DNA from: Actinomyces massiliensis 4401292 | Lineage (GTDB): Bacteria; Actinomycetota; Actinomycetes; Actinomycetales; Actinomycetaceae | Direction: 5' to 3' | Assembly (NCBI RefSeq): GCF_000269805.1 | Contig: NZ_JH711483.1 | Coordinates: forward strand, 227,261-291,260 | DNA length: 64,000 nt | Part shown: in pieces, positions 34,789 through 42,647 of the stretch | How positions within the stretch are numbered: position 1 is the stretch's first letter | How the letters are laid out: each line of letters opens with the position of its first letter | Program-made: the position numbers and the translations under genes | Notes under the pieces: model-generated | What the model was told of the DNA's origin: nothing | The model's input: only the letters and a program-made list of their open reading frames with translations | Database searches by the model: none

Positions 34789-35427
34789 TCACGTCCTGGT
34801 CCACAGATCCGTCCATGTCACATCCAGTTCTGCCAGCAGGCGCCGCAGCAGTGGCAGCGAGATGCCGACGACGCCGTGCGGGTCGCCGTCGATTCCGTCG
34901 ATGAAGGGGCCGCCGAGCCCGTCGATGGTGAACGCCCCCGCGCAGCCCAGGGGCTCGCCGGTGGCCACATAGGCGTCTATCTCGGCGTCCGCAGGAGAGC
35001 CGAAGCGGACCGTCGTCGATGACACGCCCCGGGCTTCGGCGCCGTCATGCACGCGCACCAGGGCGTGGCCGGAGTGGAGCACTCCCGTGCGCCCGCGCAT
35101 GGAGCGCCAGCGCTCGCGGGCGATGGCGGCCGTCTCGGGTTTGCCGACGACCCGCCCGTCGATCTCCAGCATGGAATCGCAGCCGACGACGATCAGGTCG
35201 GGATCCGCCTCGCGCTCGGACCGCGTCACGGTGTCGGCCACGTCCGCGGCCTTGGCACGTGCGAGCGCCTGCACCTGCTGGGGCGGAGTCGGCTCGGTGC
35301 GCGAGTCGGCGGCCAGTGCGCGCAGGATCGCGTGCTCATCGACGTCGGAGACCCGCACGAGCGGCTCGACGCCGGCGGCGCGCAGGGTGGCCAGACGGCC
35401 GGAGGACTGCGAGGCCAGAAGGATCAC
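34789..35427 (-). CDS. maf: Maf-family nucleotide pyrophosphatase
   Basis: House-cleaning nucleoside triphosphate pyrophosphatase of 212 residues. Family motifs: LLASQSSGRLATL at the N-terminus (normally S.SPRR), DLIVVGCDSM, KPETAAIARE and GCAGAFTIDGLGG. The GTG start at 35427 has TAGGCT 6 nt upstream, so the mRNA is probably leaderless. It is followed by the NUDIX gene, another nucleotide-sanitising enzyme, in the same operon; birA is divergent. Confidence 0.9.
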   Translation of the reverse strand: MILLASQSSGRLATLRAAGVEPLVRVSDVDEHAILRALAADSRTEPTPPQQVQALARAKAADVADTVTRSEREADPDLIVVGCDSMLEIDGRVVGKPETAAIARERWRSMRGRTGVLHSGHALVRVHDGAEARGVSSTTVRFGSPADAEIDAYVATGEPLGCAGAFTIDGLGGPFIDGIDGDPHGVVGISLPLLRRLLAELDVTWTDLWTRT

Positions 35428-35433
35428 GCCCTC

Positions 35434-35439
35434 AGCCTA
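35434..35439 (-). promoter_or_regulatory. -10 element of a leaderless maf promoter
   Basis: Minus-strand TAGGCT lies 6 nt before GTG 35427. It faces the birA promoter across a 68-nt divergent gap. Confidence 0.45.
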
Positions 35440-35483
35440 GATGATCGGCGGGGCGGTCCGGCTGCGCTGCGGGCCGGGCGCGT

Positions 35484-35489
35484 TAGGCT
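35484..35489 (+). promoter_or_regulatory. -10 element of a leaderless birA promoter
   Basis: TAGGCT lies 6 nt before GTG 35496, the mirror of the maf promoter. Confidence 0.45.
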
Positions 35490-35495
35490 GCTGCA

Positions 35496-36464
35496 GTGAG
35501 CAGCTCCTTCTTCTCCCGACTTCTGACGGTCCGGGTCACTGGCTCCACCAATGATGACCTCCGCGCCGCGCTGAGCGGCCCCGACGGGCGCGTGAATCCG
35601 GCCGCGGTCGACACCTGGCCCCATCTGTCCGCCCTGTGCGCCCAGACGCAGACCGCGGGTCGCGGGCGCGCCGAGCACACGTGGGTGACGCCGCCCCACG
35701 GCGCCCTGACCGTGTCCGTGGTCCTGCGGCCGGTCGTGCCCGCTGCGCGTCTGGACTGGCTGCCGCTGCTGGCGGGTCTCGCGGTGCAGCGCACCCTCGA
35801 GCCCCGCCTGGAGGGCACCGGTTGGCGGGCGCGAACGAAATGGCCCAACGACGTTGTCGTCCTGCCGACTGATGCGCCGGCCGATGCATCGGCGGTGGAT
35901 GCGCCCGGATGGGGCCTGAGCCGCAAGGTCGCCGGCATCCTGTGCGAACTGATCCCCGCCTCGGAGCGCATCGAGAACAGCGGCGCTGCCGGTCCGGCCA
36001 GCCGGCGCGGCGGTCTGGAGCGCGCCCGGGCCGAGGCATCGGCGGTCATCGTCGGCATCGGGGTCAACCTCGCCCAGGGCGCCGCCGAGCTGCCCGTGCC
36101 CTGGGCGGCGTCCCTCGCCGGGCTGGGCGTCGATTCCGAGCTCACGGTCGCGCGGGGCGTCCTGGAGGATCTCGGACGGCATCTCGCGGAGCTGGTCGCC
36201 TCCTGGGAGGACCGGGACGGCGACCCCGACGGCGGCGACGGCGAGCTCGGGCGCTGCCTGCGCGGGGCCTGTTCGACCCTGGGCCAGGACGTGGTGGTCA
36301 CCACCCCCACGGGCTTGGTTCGGGGCAGGGCGATCGATGTGCGGCCGGGCCTCGTTCTGCGCGATGTCGTTGGAGGTCCCGCGGGGGAGGGCGGGGTCGG
36401 GGAGCTCGTCATCTCCGCCGGCGACGTGGCATCCGCACGTTTGGGGACGCCGACCGGGACGTGA
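35496..36464 (+). CDS. birA: Biotin--[acetyl-CoA-carboxylase] ligase
   Basis: Activates biotin to biotinyl-AMP and attaches it to biotin carboxyl carrier domains. The 322-residue protein lacks the N-terminal repressor helix-turn-helix of E. coli BirA and begins with the catalytic domain. Motifs: TGSTNDDLR near residue 15, the biotin/AMP loop AQTQTAGRGRAEHTW near 50, TKWPNDVVV near 111, and KVAGILCEL. The C-terminal ~50 residues form the small BirA C domain. Confidence 0.92.
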   Translation: MSSSFFSRLLTVRVTGSTNDDLRAALSGPDGRVNPAAVDTWPHLSALCAQTQTAGRGRAEHTWVTPPHGALTVSVVLRPVVPAARLDWLPLLAGLAVQRTLEPRLEGTGWRARTKWPNDVVVLPTDAPADASAVDAPGWGLSRKVAGILCELIPASERIENSGAAGPASRRGGLERARAEASAVIVGIGVNLAQGAAELPVPWAASLAGLGVDSELTVARGVLEDLGRHLAELVASWEDRDGDPDGGDGELGRCLRGACSTLGQDVVVTTPTGLVRGRAIDVRPGLVLRDVVGGPAGEGGVGELVISAGDVASARLGTPTGT

Positions 36465-36523
36465 GTTGAATCGCGTCAAGACGAGTGGGCACGTCTCGAT
36501 GAGCGTTAGTGTGTGACGTGCGC

Positions 36524-36529
36524 TACTGT
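36524..36529 (+). promoter_or_regulatory. -10 element of a leaderless promoter for the cyclase
   Basis: TACTGT lies 7 nt before GTG 36537, supporting that codon over the GTG at 36513. Confidence 0.4.
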
Positions 36530-36536
36530 TGCGGAT

Positions 36537-37694
36537 GTGACCGACCAGACCAGTTCCACGGCCCAGCCTCAGGAGAAGGAGCCTCGGGCGATCGCCACAG
36601 CATCCAGCGGAGCATTCAACGGCGCTGCGCACGACGGCACCGCCGTGCCGAACGACATCCAGTGGGCCACTCTCGCCGGTCACGAGCGCCTGCTTCTCGG
36701 TGGAGTCCCGACTCTGAGCATGCGGGAGATGGCCGAGCGCGCCGGTACCAGCCTCGCGCTCGCCAGACGATTCTGGCGGGCGATGGGCTTCGCGGACGTC
36801 GAGCCCGATGAGGTGCGCTTCACCGACAACGACGTCGATGCGCTGCGCACGATGGCCGATCTCATCGACGAGACCGATGACGGTCGTCCATCCCCGGCGG
36901 CGCCCGGCGGCGGGCTGGCCGCCAGCAGTGTCCTGGAGCTGCTGCGGGCGCAGTCCTTCACCATGGACCGCCTCGTGCTGTGGCAGTTGGAGACTCTCGT
37001 GGCCGATATCGGCCAGCGCCTCCACCTGGACGACACCTCCGCCCGGCTCGTGGTGATGGACCACATCGATGAGCTGGTCGATTCCCTGTCCGCGCAGCTC
37101 GGTTATGTCTGGCGGCGGCATCTCACCGCGCTCCTCGGCCGCACCGATACCGAGGTCGCCCACCGCGGGCGCGAGGACGCCGGCCCCGATCTGTTCCCGC
37201 TGTCGCGCTCGCTCGGCTTCGTCGATATCGTCTCCTTCACCCAGCGCGCCCAGACGATGGGGCGCAAGGAGCTGTCCGCCATGCTGGAGGACTTCGAGTC
37301 CACGACTCGGGACGTCGTCACCTCCCGCGGTGCGCGCGTGGTCAAGACCATCGGGGATGCGGTCATGTACATCGCCGACGACCTGCTCGTCGCCGCCGAG
37401 GTCGTTACCGCCCTGGTCGAGGAGCTCCAGTCCGGTCCGGAGATGCTGCTCGTGCGCGCCAGCCTGGTGCGGGGCAGAGTGATCTCACGCTCGGGCGATG
37501 TCTTCGGCCCGCCGGTCAATCTCGCCTCCCGCCTGGTCAATACGGCCGATCCCGGAGGAATCCGGATGGACAAGGCCACCGCCATGGCGATCGCCTCGGG
37601 GCCCGGTGCCGATCATTACCGGGTCCGCCCCTGCCATGAGGTGGTCGCCAAGGGGCTGGGCAATATCACGCCCTGGGAGCTCTCGCTCATCTGA
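36537..37694 (+). CDS. Class III adenylate/guanylate cyclase with regulatory domain
   Basis: Nucleotidyl cyclase of 385 residues producing cAMP (or cGMP). The N-terminal part, from about residue 55, has a MerR-like/Rv1264-type regulatory domain (LSMREMAERAGTSLALARRF ... FTDNDVDALRTMADL), associated in mycobacteria with pH control. The catalytic domain has metal ligands Asp 230 (FVDIVSFTQ) and Asp 274 (KTIGDAVMYIA) and the Asn/Arg of PPVNLASRLVN. Soluble, with no membrane segments. Located between birA and an OmpR-type regulator. Confidence 0.88.
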   Translation: MTDQTSSTAQPQEKEPRAIATASSGAFNGAAHDGTAVPNDIQWATLAGHERLLLGGVPTLSMREMAERAGTSLALARRFWRAMGFADVEPDEVRFTDNDVDALRTMADLIDETDDGRPSPAAPGGGLAASSVLELLRAQSFTMDRLVLWQLETLVADIGQRLHLDDTSARLVVMDHIDELVDSLSAQLGYVWRRHLTALLGRTDTEVAHRGREDAGPDLFPLSRSLGFVDIVSFTQRAQTMGRKELSAMLEDFESTTRDVVTSRGARVVKTIGDAVMYIADDLLVAAEVVTALVEELQSGPEMLLVRASLVRGRVISRSGDVFGPPVNLASRLVNTADPGGIRMDKATAMAIASGPGADHYRVRPCHEVVAKGLGNITPWELSLI

Positions 37695-37753
37695 GAAGGT
37701 CTGACCTTCCCTTCTCCGCCTTGCGGACGATGGCGGCAGGGCCTTCAGTCGCC

Positions 37754-37759
37754 TACGAT
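37754..37759 (+). promoter_or_regulatory. -10 element of a leaderless promoter for the OmpR-type regulator
   Basis: TACGAT lies 7 nt before ATG 37767. No ribosome binding sequence is present. Confidence 0.45.
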
Positions 37760-37766
37760 CCGACTT

Positions 37767-38435
37767 ATGACGACAGTGCTTCTCGTTGAGGACGACCCCG
37801 CCATCTCCGAGCCCCTCGCCCGCGCTTTCGGACGCGAGGGCTACGAGGTGCGCGCCCACGGCACCGGCAAGGGTGCTCTCGAGGAGGTTGCCGGCGCCGA
37901 CATCATTGTGCTGGACCTCGGCCTGCCCGACATGGATGGACTCGACGTCGCCCGCCAGGTGCGGGTCCAGGGCCTGACCATTCCCATTCTGATGCTCACT
38001 GCTCGCAGTGAGGACACTGATCTCGTCGTCGGCCTGGATGCGGGCGCCGACGACTACGTCACCAAGCCCTTCCGCCTGGCCGAGCTGCTGGCCCGGGTGC
38101 GCGCCCAGGTCCGTCGCGCCTCGGGCGAGGCCATCGAGGACGAGCTCACCGCCGGTGAGATCCGCGTGGACGTCGCCGCCCATCGCGCCTTCGTGGCCTC
38201 CCGCGAGCTGCAGCTGACGACGCGTGAGTTCGAGCTGCTGCGGGTGCTGGTTCGCGGCGGCGGGCAGGTCGTGTCGATCGAGGATGTTCTCAAGGAGGTC
38301 TGGGGGGAGGACCCGACGGGTACGGAGCAGACTCTCGAGATGCATGTCACATGGCTGCGTCGCAAGCTCGGTGACGACGCCGATTCCCCCGCACTGCTCC
38401 TGCGGGACGGCAACGGGTATCGCCTGGTGGTCTAA
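37767..38435 (+). CDS. OmpR/PhoB-family response regulator
   Basis: DNA-binding response regulator of 222 residues. The receiver has VLLVEDDPAISEPL, phospho-acceptor Asp 50 (VLDLGLPDMDG), MLTARSEDTD and the Lys of YVTKPFRLAELLAR. The C-terminal winged helix has LTTREFELLRVLVRGGGQVV and TLEMHVTWLRRKLGDD. The histidine kinase partner is 242 nt downstream on the same strand. That gap contains an AT-rich patch (38440-38490) with weak dyads and no gene. Confidence 0.93.
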   Translation: MTTVLLVEDDPAISEPLARAFGREGYEVRAHGTGKGALEEVAGADIIVLDLGLPDMDGLDVARQVRVQGLTIPILMLTARSEDTDLVVGLDAGADDYVTKPFRLAELLARVRAQVRRASGEAIEDELTAGEIRVDVAAHRAFVASRELQLTTREFELLRVLVRGGGQVVSIEDVLKEVWGEDPTGTEQTLEMHVTWLRRKLGDDADSPALLLRDGNGYRLVV

Positions 38436-38677
38436 TTGTGCAGTTGAATGCATAGATAACTGTGTAGCTGCATAATTCATAATCTCGGAATCCTCCGGCG
38501 TCCGTAAGCGCGGGTGCTGTGTCATGGTGTCTGTGAGCGTCTGCGACGTCGCGTGATGCTGCGACCGCTATGAGGCCGCTGTAAGGCGCCGTGAGACGCC
38601 ACGACGAGTGCGCCCCGGTCCTGCCTTGTGCGGGCCGGGGCGTCTAACGTGGTACCGGGTTCACGAAGGGAGTGGGC

Positions 38678-39757
38678 ATGCGCCGCCGAACGATGACGAT
38701 GACGATGTTTGCGGTCTCTGTCGCTGTCGTCCTGCTGGGGATTCCTCTGGGGGGAGCCTGGATCGCCCTGGCATTCAGAACCACGCCGAATGCCAACGAC
38801 CGGGCCCGAGTGGTGATCACGGTGGCGCTGACCGCCGTGGGGCTGGCGGCGGTGGCGCTGATCGCCGCCTACGTGGTGGCCGCCAAGGCATCACGACGGA
38901 TCAGCGCCCCGCTGATCTTCCTGGCGGCCGAGGCCGAGCAGCTCGGCTCGGGCCAGGTGCGTCCGCGCCTGCGCCACTCCGGCATTGAGGAGATCGACCT
39001 CGTCCAGGCCGAACTGGTGCGCACCGCGGAGCGCGTGGCGGGCAGACTCGCGGCTGAACGGCAATTCGCCTCCGATGCCTCCCACCAGTTGCGCACGCCC
39101 CTGACGGGGTTGAGTCTGCGCTTGGAGGAGATCGAGCTCATGTCGAGTGAGGAGGAGGTGCGTGCGGAGGCGCGCGCATGCATCGAGCAGGTCGACCGGC
39201 TCACCGGGGTGGTGGAGGATCTGCTCAAGGTCTCCCGGCGCACGGGCGGCGGGACCACCGAGGCCCTCCACCTCGAGGAGGTCTTCGCCCAGCAGCGCGA
39301 GGAATGGGAGCCGGCCTTCGCGGAGGCGGGGCGGACGATCACCTTCACCGACGACGTCGAGCTGCCCGTGCTGGCGAGCCCCGGATCCCTGGCGCAGGTC
39401 TTGGCCACCATTGTCGAGAACTCGCTGCGCTACGGGGCGGGTGCGACGAGCGTCAAAGTGCGCAGCGCCAAGGGCGGGCACGGCGTCTTCATCGATGTCG
39501 CCGACGAGGGCGACGGCGTCGAGGAGGAGATCGCGCCCCACGTGTTCGAGCGCCATGTCTCCGGTCACGGCTCGACGGGCGTGGGCCTGGCACTGGCCAA
39601 GGACCTGGTCGAGGCCGACGGCGGGAAGATCGAGCTGTCGCAGCGCAGCCCGGCGATCTTCTCCGTGCTGCTCAACGCGGTGCCGCGTTCCCTGGACCCG
39701 AACAACGTCCTGCCGCAGGGCGCACTGGTCAGCGTCGGGCGCCGCCGTCGCTTCTGA
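38678..39757 (+). CDS. Sensor histidine kinase (HisKA type)
   Basis: Membrane sensor kinase of 359 residues, probable partner of the upstream OmpR-type regulator. Two hydrophobic helices (about 8-30 and 46-68) flank a short extracellular loop; a HAMP-like segment follows. The H-box SDASHQLRTPLTGL carries His 136, followed by N-box IVENSLRYGAGA and G-boxes DEGDGVEEE and GSTGVGLALAKDLVEADGG. ATG 38678 is preferred over GTG 38672 because of the GGGAG spacing. Confidence 0.9.
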   Translation: MRRRTMTMTMFAVSVAVVLLGIPLGGAWIALAFRTTPNANDRARVVITVALTAVGLAAVALIAAYVVAAKASRRISAPLIFLAAEAEQLGSGQVRPRLRHSGIEEIDLVQAELVRTAERVAGRLAAERQFASDASHQLRTPLTGLSLRLEEIELMSSEEEVRAEARACIEQVDRLTGVVEDLLKVSRRTGGGTTEALHLEEVFAQQREEWEPAFAEAGRTITFTDDVELPVLASPGSLAQVLATIVENSLRYGAGATSVKVRSAKGGHGVFIDVADEGDGVEEEIAPHVFERHVSGHGSTGVGLALAKDLVEADGGKIELSQRSPAIFSVLLNAVPRSLDPNNVLPQGALVSVGRRRRF

Positions 39758-39772
39758 GGCGCGCCCTGCGGA

Positions 39773-40510
39773 TCAGGCCTCCGGCTGGGCGGCTGAGGAC
39801 TTCCGGGAGGACAGCCATCCGCGCAGCGCCGAGATGAGCATGGGGAGGATGGACACGAAGACGATCGCCAGGATCATGGTGTCGATGTTCTTCTGAATCC
39901 AGGCGATGCTGCCCAGGAAGTAGCCGAGCCAGGTGATGGCGAAGGCCCAGAAGGTCGCGCCGATCGCATTGAAGAGGAGGAAGTGGCGGTAGTGCATCTT
40001 GCCGACGCCCGCCATGACGGGGGTGAAGGTGCGCACGATCGGGACGAACTGGGCCAGGGTCACGGCCTTGCCGCCGTGGCGCTCGAAGAACGCCGCCGTG
40101 CGATCGACGTACTCCTTCTTGAACAGACGGGAGTCGGGCCGGTTGAAGATCGCCGGTCCCGCCTTGCGGCCGATCGCATAGCCCGTCTGGTTGCCGATGA
40201 TCGCGGCCAGCCATACGAGCGGGGCGGCCACCCAGATGTGGACGCCGACGGCGCCCGTGCCCACGAACATGCCGAGTGTGAACAGCAGAGAGTCCCCCGG
40301 CAGGAAGAAGCCGACGAGCAGGCCGGTCTCGGCGAAGATCACGAGCATGACGCCCACAATCGCCCAGGGGCCGAACCACTCCACGATCGTGGTGATAATG
40401 CTGGCGGCGTCGAGCCATTTGGGGCCCAGGGTCGGGGCGAGGGCCCCGGGGAGGTCCGAGGGCAGGGCTGCGGGGAGTCCGGCCGTCACGGCCGTGGCAA
40501 GAGGCATCAC
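39773..40510 (-). CDS. DedA/SNARE-associated family membrane protein
   Basis: Integral membrane protein of 245 residues in the DedA family, members of which act in lipid (undecaprenyl phosphate or phospholipid) translocation. Family motifs: ETGLLVGFFLPGDSLLFTLG, GNQTGYAIGRKAG, KKEYVDRTAAFFERHGGKA and FVPIVRTFTPVMAGVGKM. About five hydrophobic segments. GTG 40510 is directly followed by ATG 40507; TAGCCT 6 nt upstream of the GTG suggests a leaderless start there. Confidence 0.92.
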   Translation of the reverse strand: MMPLATAVTAGLPAALPSDLPGALAPTLGPKWLDAASIITTIVEWFGPWAIVGVMLVIFAETGLLVGFFLPGDSLLFTLGMFVGTGAVGVHIWVAAPLVWLAAIIGNQTGYAIGRKAGPAIFNRPDSRLFKKEYVDRTAAFFERHGGKAVTLAQFVPIVRTFTPVMAGVGKMHYRHFLLFNAIGATFWAFAITWLGYFLGSIAWIQKNIDTMILAIVFVSILPMLISALRGWLSSRKSSAAQPEA

Positions 40511-40516
40511 TGGGTC

Positions 40517-40522
40517 AGGCTA
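40517..40522 (-). promoter_or_regulatory. -10 element of a leaderless dedA promoter
   Basis: Minus-strand TAGCCT lies 6 nt before GTG 40510. Confidence 0.4.
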
Positions 40523-40582
40523 GGGAAGCCACTGGGGAGCGCACCATGAGAACGCCCTCACTGGATATGTGGCGTCAGGCAC

Positions 40583-41224
40583 TCAGGCGCGCCGGGTGCT
40601 GCCGGGGCCCGTCTCGATCTCCTCGCGCTCCTCGATCTCCTCAGCACTCGCGGGGTTCTCGGGGCTCTTAGGGCTTTCAGGGTTCTTAGGGCTCTTGTCC
40701 GCACCGCCGTTGAAGACGATGTAGTGGTAGAAGGTGAAGCGGAAGGCCGTCCCCAGGCCGAAGCCGACGACATAAGCGGCGATCATGTCCGCGATCGCCG
40801 AGGTCAGTCCCAGAACGTGGTGGGTGAAGAGTAAGCAGAACTGGGTGATGAACAATCCGCCCACGTTGGCCAGGGCGAACAGGAGCGCCTCGCGCGCCAC
40901 GTTCTCCTGTGTGCGGCCCCGGTAGGTCCACAACCGGTTGGCCACCCAGGAGAAGATCGTCGCGATCGTGGCACTGGCCGCGTTGGCCGTATTCGGGTGC
41001 CCCGCCAAGACGCCCAGCGGGCCGTGCTGGAAGAGGACGAACAGGCCGGAATCCACGACATAGGCCAGTGCCCCTACCAGCCCGAACTGCAGGAACTCCG
41101 TCACCCAGGCGACAATGCGCTCCTTGAGGGTGGGGCGGGGGCTGGTGGTGCCCGATGCGGTGGCGGCCGTCGAGGCGCTGCTCGGCTCGGGCGCGCCTGA
41201 GGCTCGCGAACTGGATCGGGTCAC
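40583..41224 (-). CDS. GtrA-family membrane protein
   Basis: Four-helix membrane protein of 213 residues, family implicated in flipping or handling undecaprenyl-phosphate-linked sugars for cell-surface glycans. The core (about 40-165) has FLQFGLVGALAYVVDSGLFV, the conserved FSWVANRLWTYRGR and GFGLGTAFRFTFYHYIVF. The N-terminus is Ser/Ala-rich. The C-terminal tail NPESPKSPENP is encoded by 9-bp tandem repeats (about 40645-40700). Start GTG 41224 with TACGAT 7 nt upstream. Confidence 0.88.
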   Translation of the reverse strand: MTRSSSRASGAPEPSSASTAATASGTTSPRPTLKERIVAWVTEFLQFGLVGALAYVVDSGLFVLFQHGPLGVLAGHPNTANAASATIATIFSWVANRLWTYRGRTQENVAREALLFALANVGGLFITQFCLLFTHHVLGLTSAIADMIAAYVVGFGLGTAFRFTFYHYIVFNGGADKSPKNPESPKSPENPASAEEIEEREEIETGPGSTRRA

Positions 41225-41231
41225 GCCCTCG

Positions 41232-41237
41232 ATCGTA
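41232..41237 (-). promoter_or_regulatory. -10 element of a leaderless gtrA promoter
   Basis: Minus-strand TACGAT lies 7 nt before GTG 41224. Confidence 0.4.
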
Positions 41238-41282
41238 GGGCACCGGGATGCTCGGGCAGGCGCTCCCCGACGGTGGGCGCGC

Positions 41283-42533
41283 TCACGGCACCCATTGAGT
41301 CACCTTCACGGACAGGTCCCACACCCAGCTGATCCAGAACAGCTGCCCCACCATGCAGGCCGCCAGCAGCCCGATTCGACGTCGAGTGGACATGCTCGAG
41401 GCCAGCGCCCAGGCGATCGGTGCCATCGGCAGCAGAATGCGGAAGACAGATGTAGTCGGATCGAAGAACACCAGCAGATACAGCATGTAGCCCGCGCACC
41501 AGAACCAGGGGCCCGGGCCGAGCCGTCGCAGCGACGGGGCGCTGAGCACCGTCGCCACCACCACCAGCGCCCCCACCAGCAGCAGCATGCCCAGACCCGG
41601 CCCGACCCACCACCCGCTGCGCGCCAGCCAGGGCGTGAAGGGCGCGAGCGAGCCGTAGCGCCACGCCGTCTCGGTCGCCGTGTACGCGTCGGCCCGCCCC
41701 GTGGCCAGCCAGGCCAACGCCGGCCAGGCCAGGGCGCACGCCGCCGAGAAGATCGTCAGCGCCAGCAGTCGCAGGCGCTGCCCGCCGCTCAGCGGTCGGG
41801 CCTCGGGCAGCACTCTGAGCCGCCACGCTCCGGGGAACCGCTCGCCGAGGACCTCCCACAGCCACCAGGCGCCCAGCGCCAGGGTCAGCGGCACTCCGAT
41901 CGGACGGGAGAAGGCCGCAAGCGCGACCGATGCCGTGGCCAGGATGAGGCCGCCCGGCCCGCCTCGCACCGCCAGGGCCAGTGCCGCCGCGGTGAACAGC
42001 AGACCCAGGGACTCGGCGTAGGGCACTTGCAGCACGACGGCGCACGGCGAGCTCCACGCCAGGGCGACCGCCCACAGCGAGGCCCGTTCGCCCACCGCCG
42101 GGGCCAGCCACCAGTCCATGACGACGGCGGCGCCCGCAGAGGCCGCCGTCGCCACCAGTGCCGCACAGGCGTAGAAGGACCATCCCGTCCAACTCAGTGC
42201 CCCGGCGAGCGCGGGCAGCAGCGGCATGAACGCCCAGGCGTTCTGGACCACGTGCCCATTGGCGTCCACGGGGAGCTCGGAGGGGTATCCCTCCTGGCTG
42301 ATGCGGTTGTACCAGCCCGAGTCCCAGAAGGAGAGGTGCTCCGCCCATGTGGGGGCGGCCTGCGCCCACGGAGTCACCGGGGTGTCCTGCGCGCTCAGTC
42401 TCAGGATGATGAGCGAGGCCGCCGTCGCAACGGCCCAGACGGCCAGCACCCGCACTCGGTGGGGCGCAGCGGCGGGCCGATCACCGGGCTGCTCGGAGAA
42501 GGAATGCTTGATGGGGATGACAGGACTGAGCAC
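41283..42533 (-). CDS. GT-C membrane glycosyltransferase (PIG-V/mannosyltransferase-like)
   Basis: Polytopic membrane protein of 416 residues with about 10 hydrophobic segments, resembling actinobacterial PIG-V-type polyprenyl-phosphate-mannose-dependent transferases. After the first helix the extracytoplasmic loop has WDSGWYNRISQEGYPSE, the acidic motif expected for the catalytic Asp, and AWAFMPLLPALAGAL. SRPIGVPLTLALG and FFDPTTSVFRILLPMAPIAW are further family blocks. GTG 42533 is chosen because TACGCT lies 7 nt upstream; the longer open frame above it overlaps purK antisense. Confidence 0.8.
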   Translation of the reverse strand: MLSPVIPIKHSFSEQPGDRPAAAPHRVRVLAVWAVATAASLIILRLSAQDTPVTPWAQAAPTWAEHLSFWDSGWYNRISQEGYPSELPVDANGHVVQNAWAFMPLLPALAGALSWTGWSFYACAALVATAASAGAAVVMDWWLAPAVGERASLWAVALAWSSPCAVVLQVPYAESLGLLFTAAALALAVRGGPGGLILATASVALAAFSRPIGVPLTLALGAWWLWEVLGERFPGAWRLRVLPEARPLSGGQRLRLLALTIFSAACALAWPALAWLATGRADAYTATETAWRYGSLAPFTPWLARSGWWVGPGLGMLLLVGALVVVATVLSAPSLRRLGPGPWFWCAGYMLYLLVFFDPTTSVFRILLPMAPIAWALASSMSTRRRIGLLAACMVGQLFWISWVWDLSVKVTQWVP

Positions 42534-42540
42534 GGCGTCC

Positions 42541-42546
42541 AGCGTA
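42541..42546 (-). promoter_or_regulatory. -10 element of a leaderless promoter for the GT-C gene
   Basis: Minus-strand TACGCT lies 7 nt before GTG 42533, in the divergent gap shared with purK. Confidence 0.4.
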
Positions 42547-42634
42547 CGGCGCCGCCGGCCGTCGCAGACGGATTGTCGAGGGGCGCGGGTTTGTCGAGGG
42601 GCGTGGGCGGTGAGCGACGTGCCGGTGGCCCCGG

Positions 42635-42640
42635 TAGCCT
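42635..42640 (+). promoter_or_regulatory. -10 element of a leaderless purK promoter
   Basis: TAGCCT lies 7 nt before GTG 42648. Confidence 0.45.
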
Positions 42641-42647
42641 TGGGCGG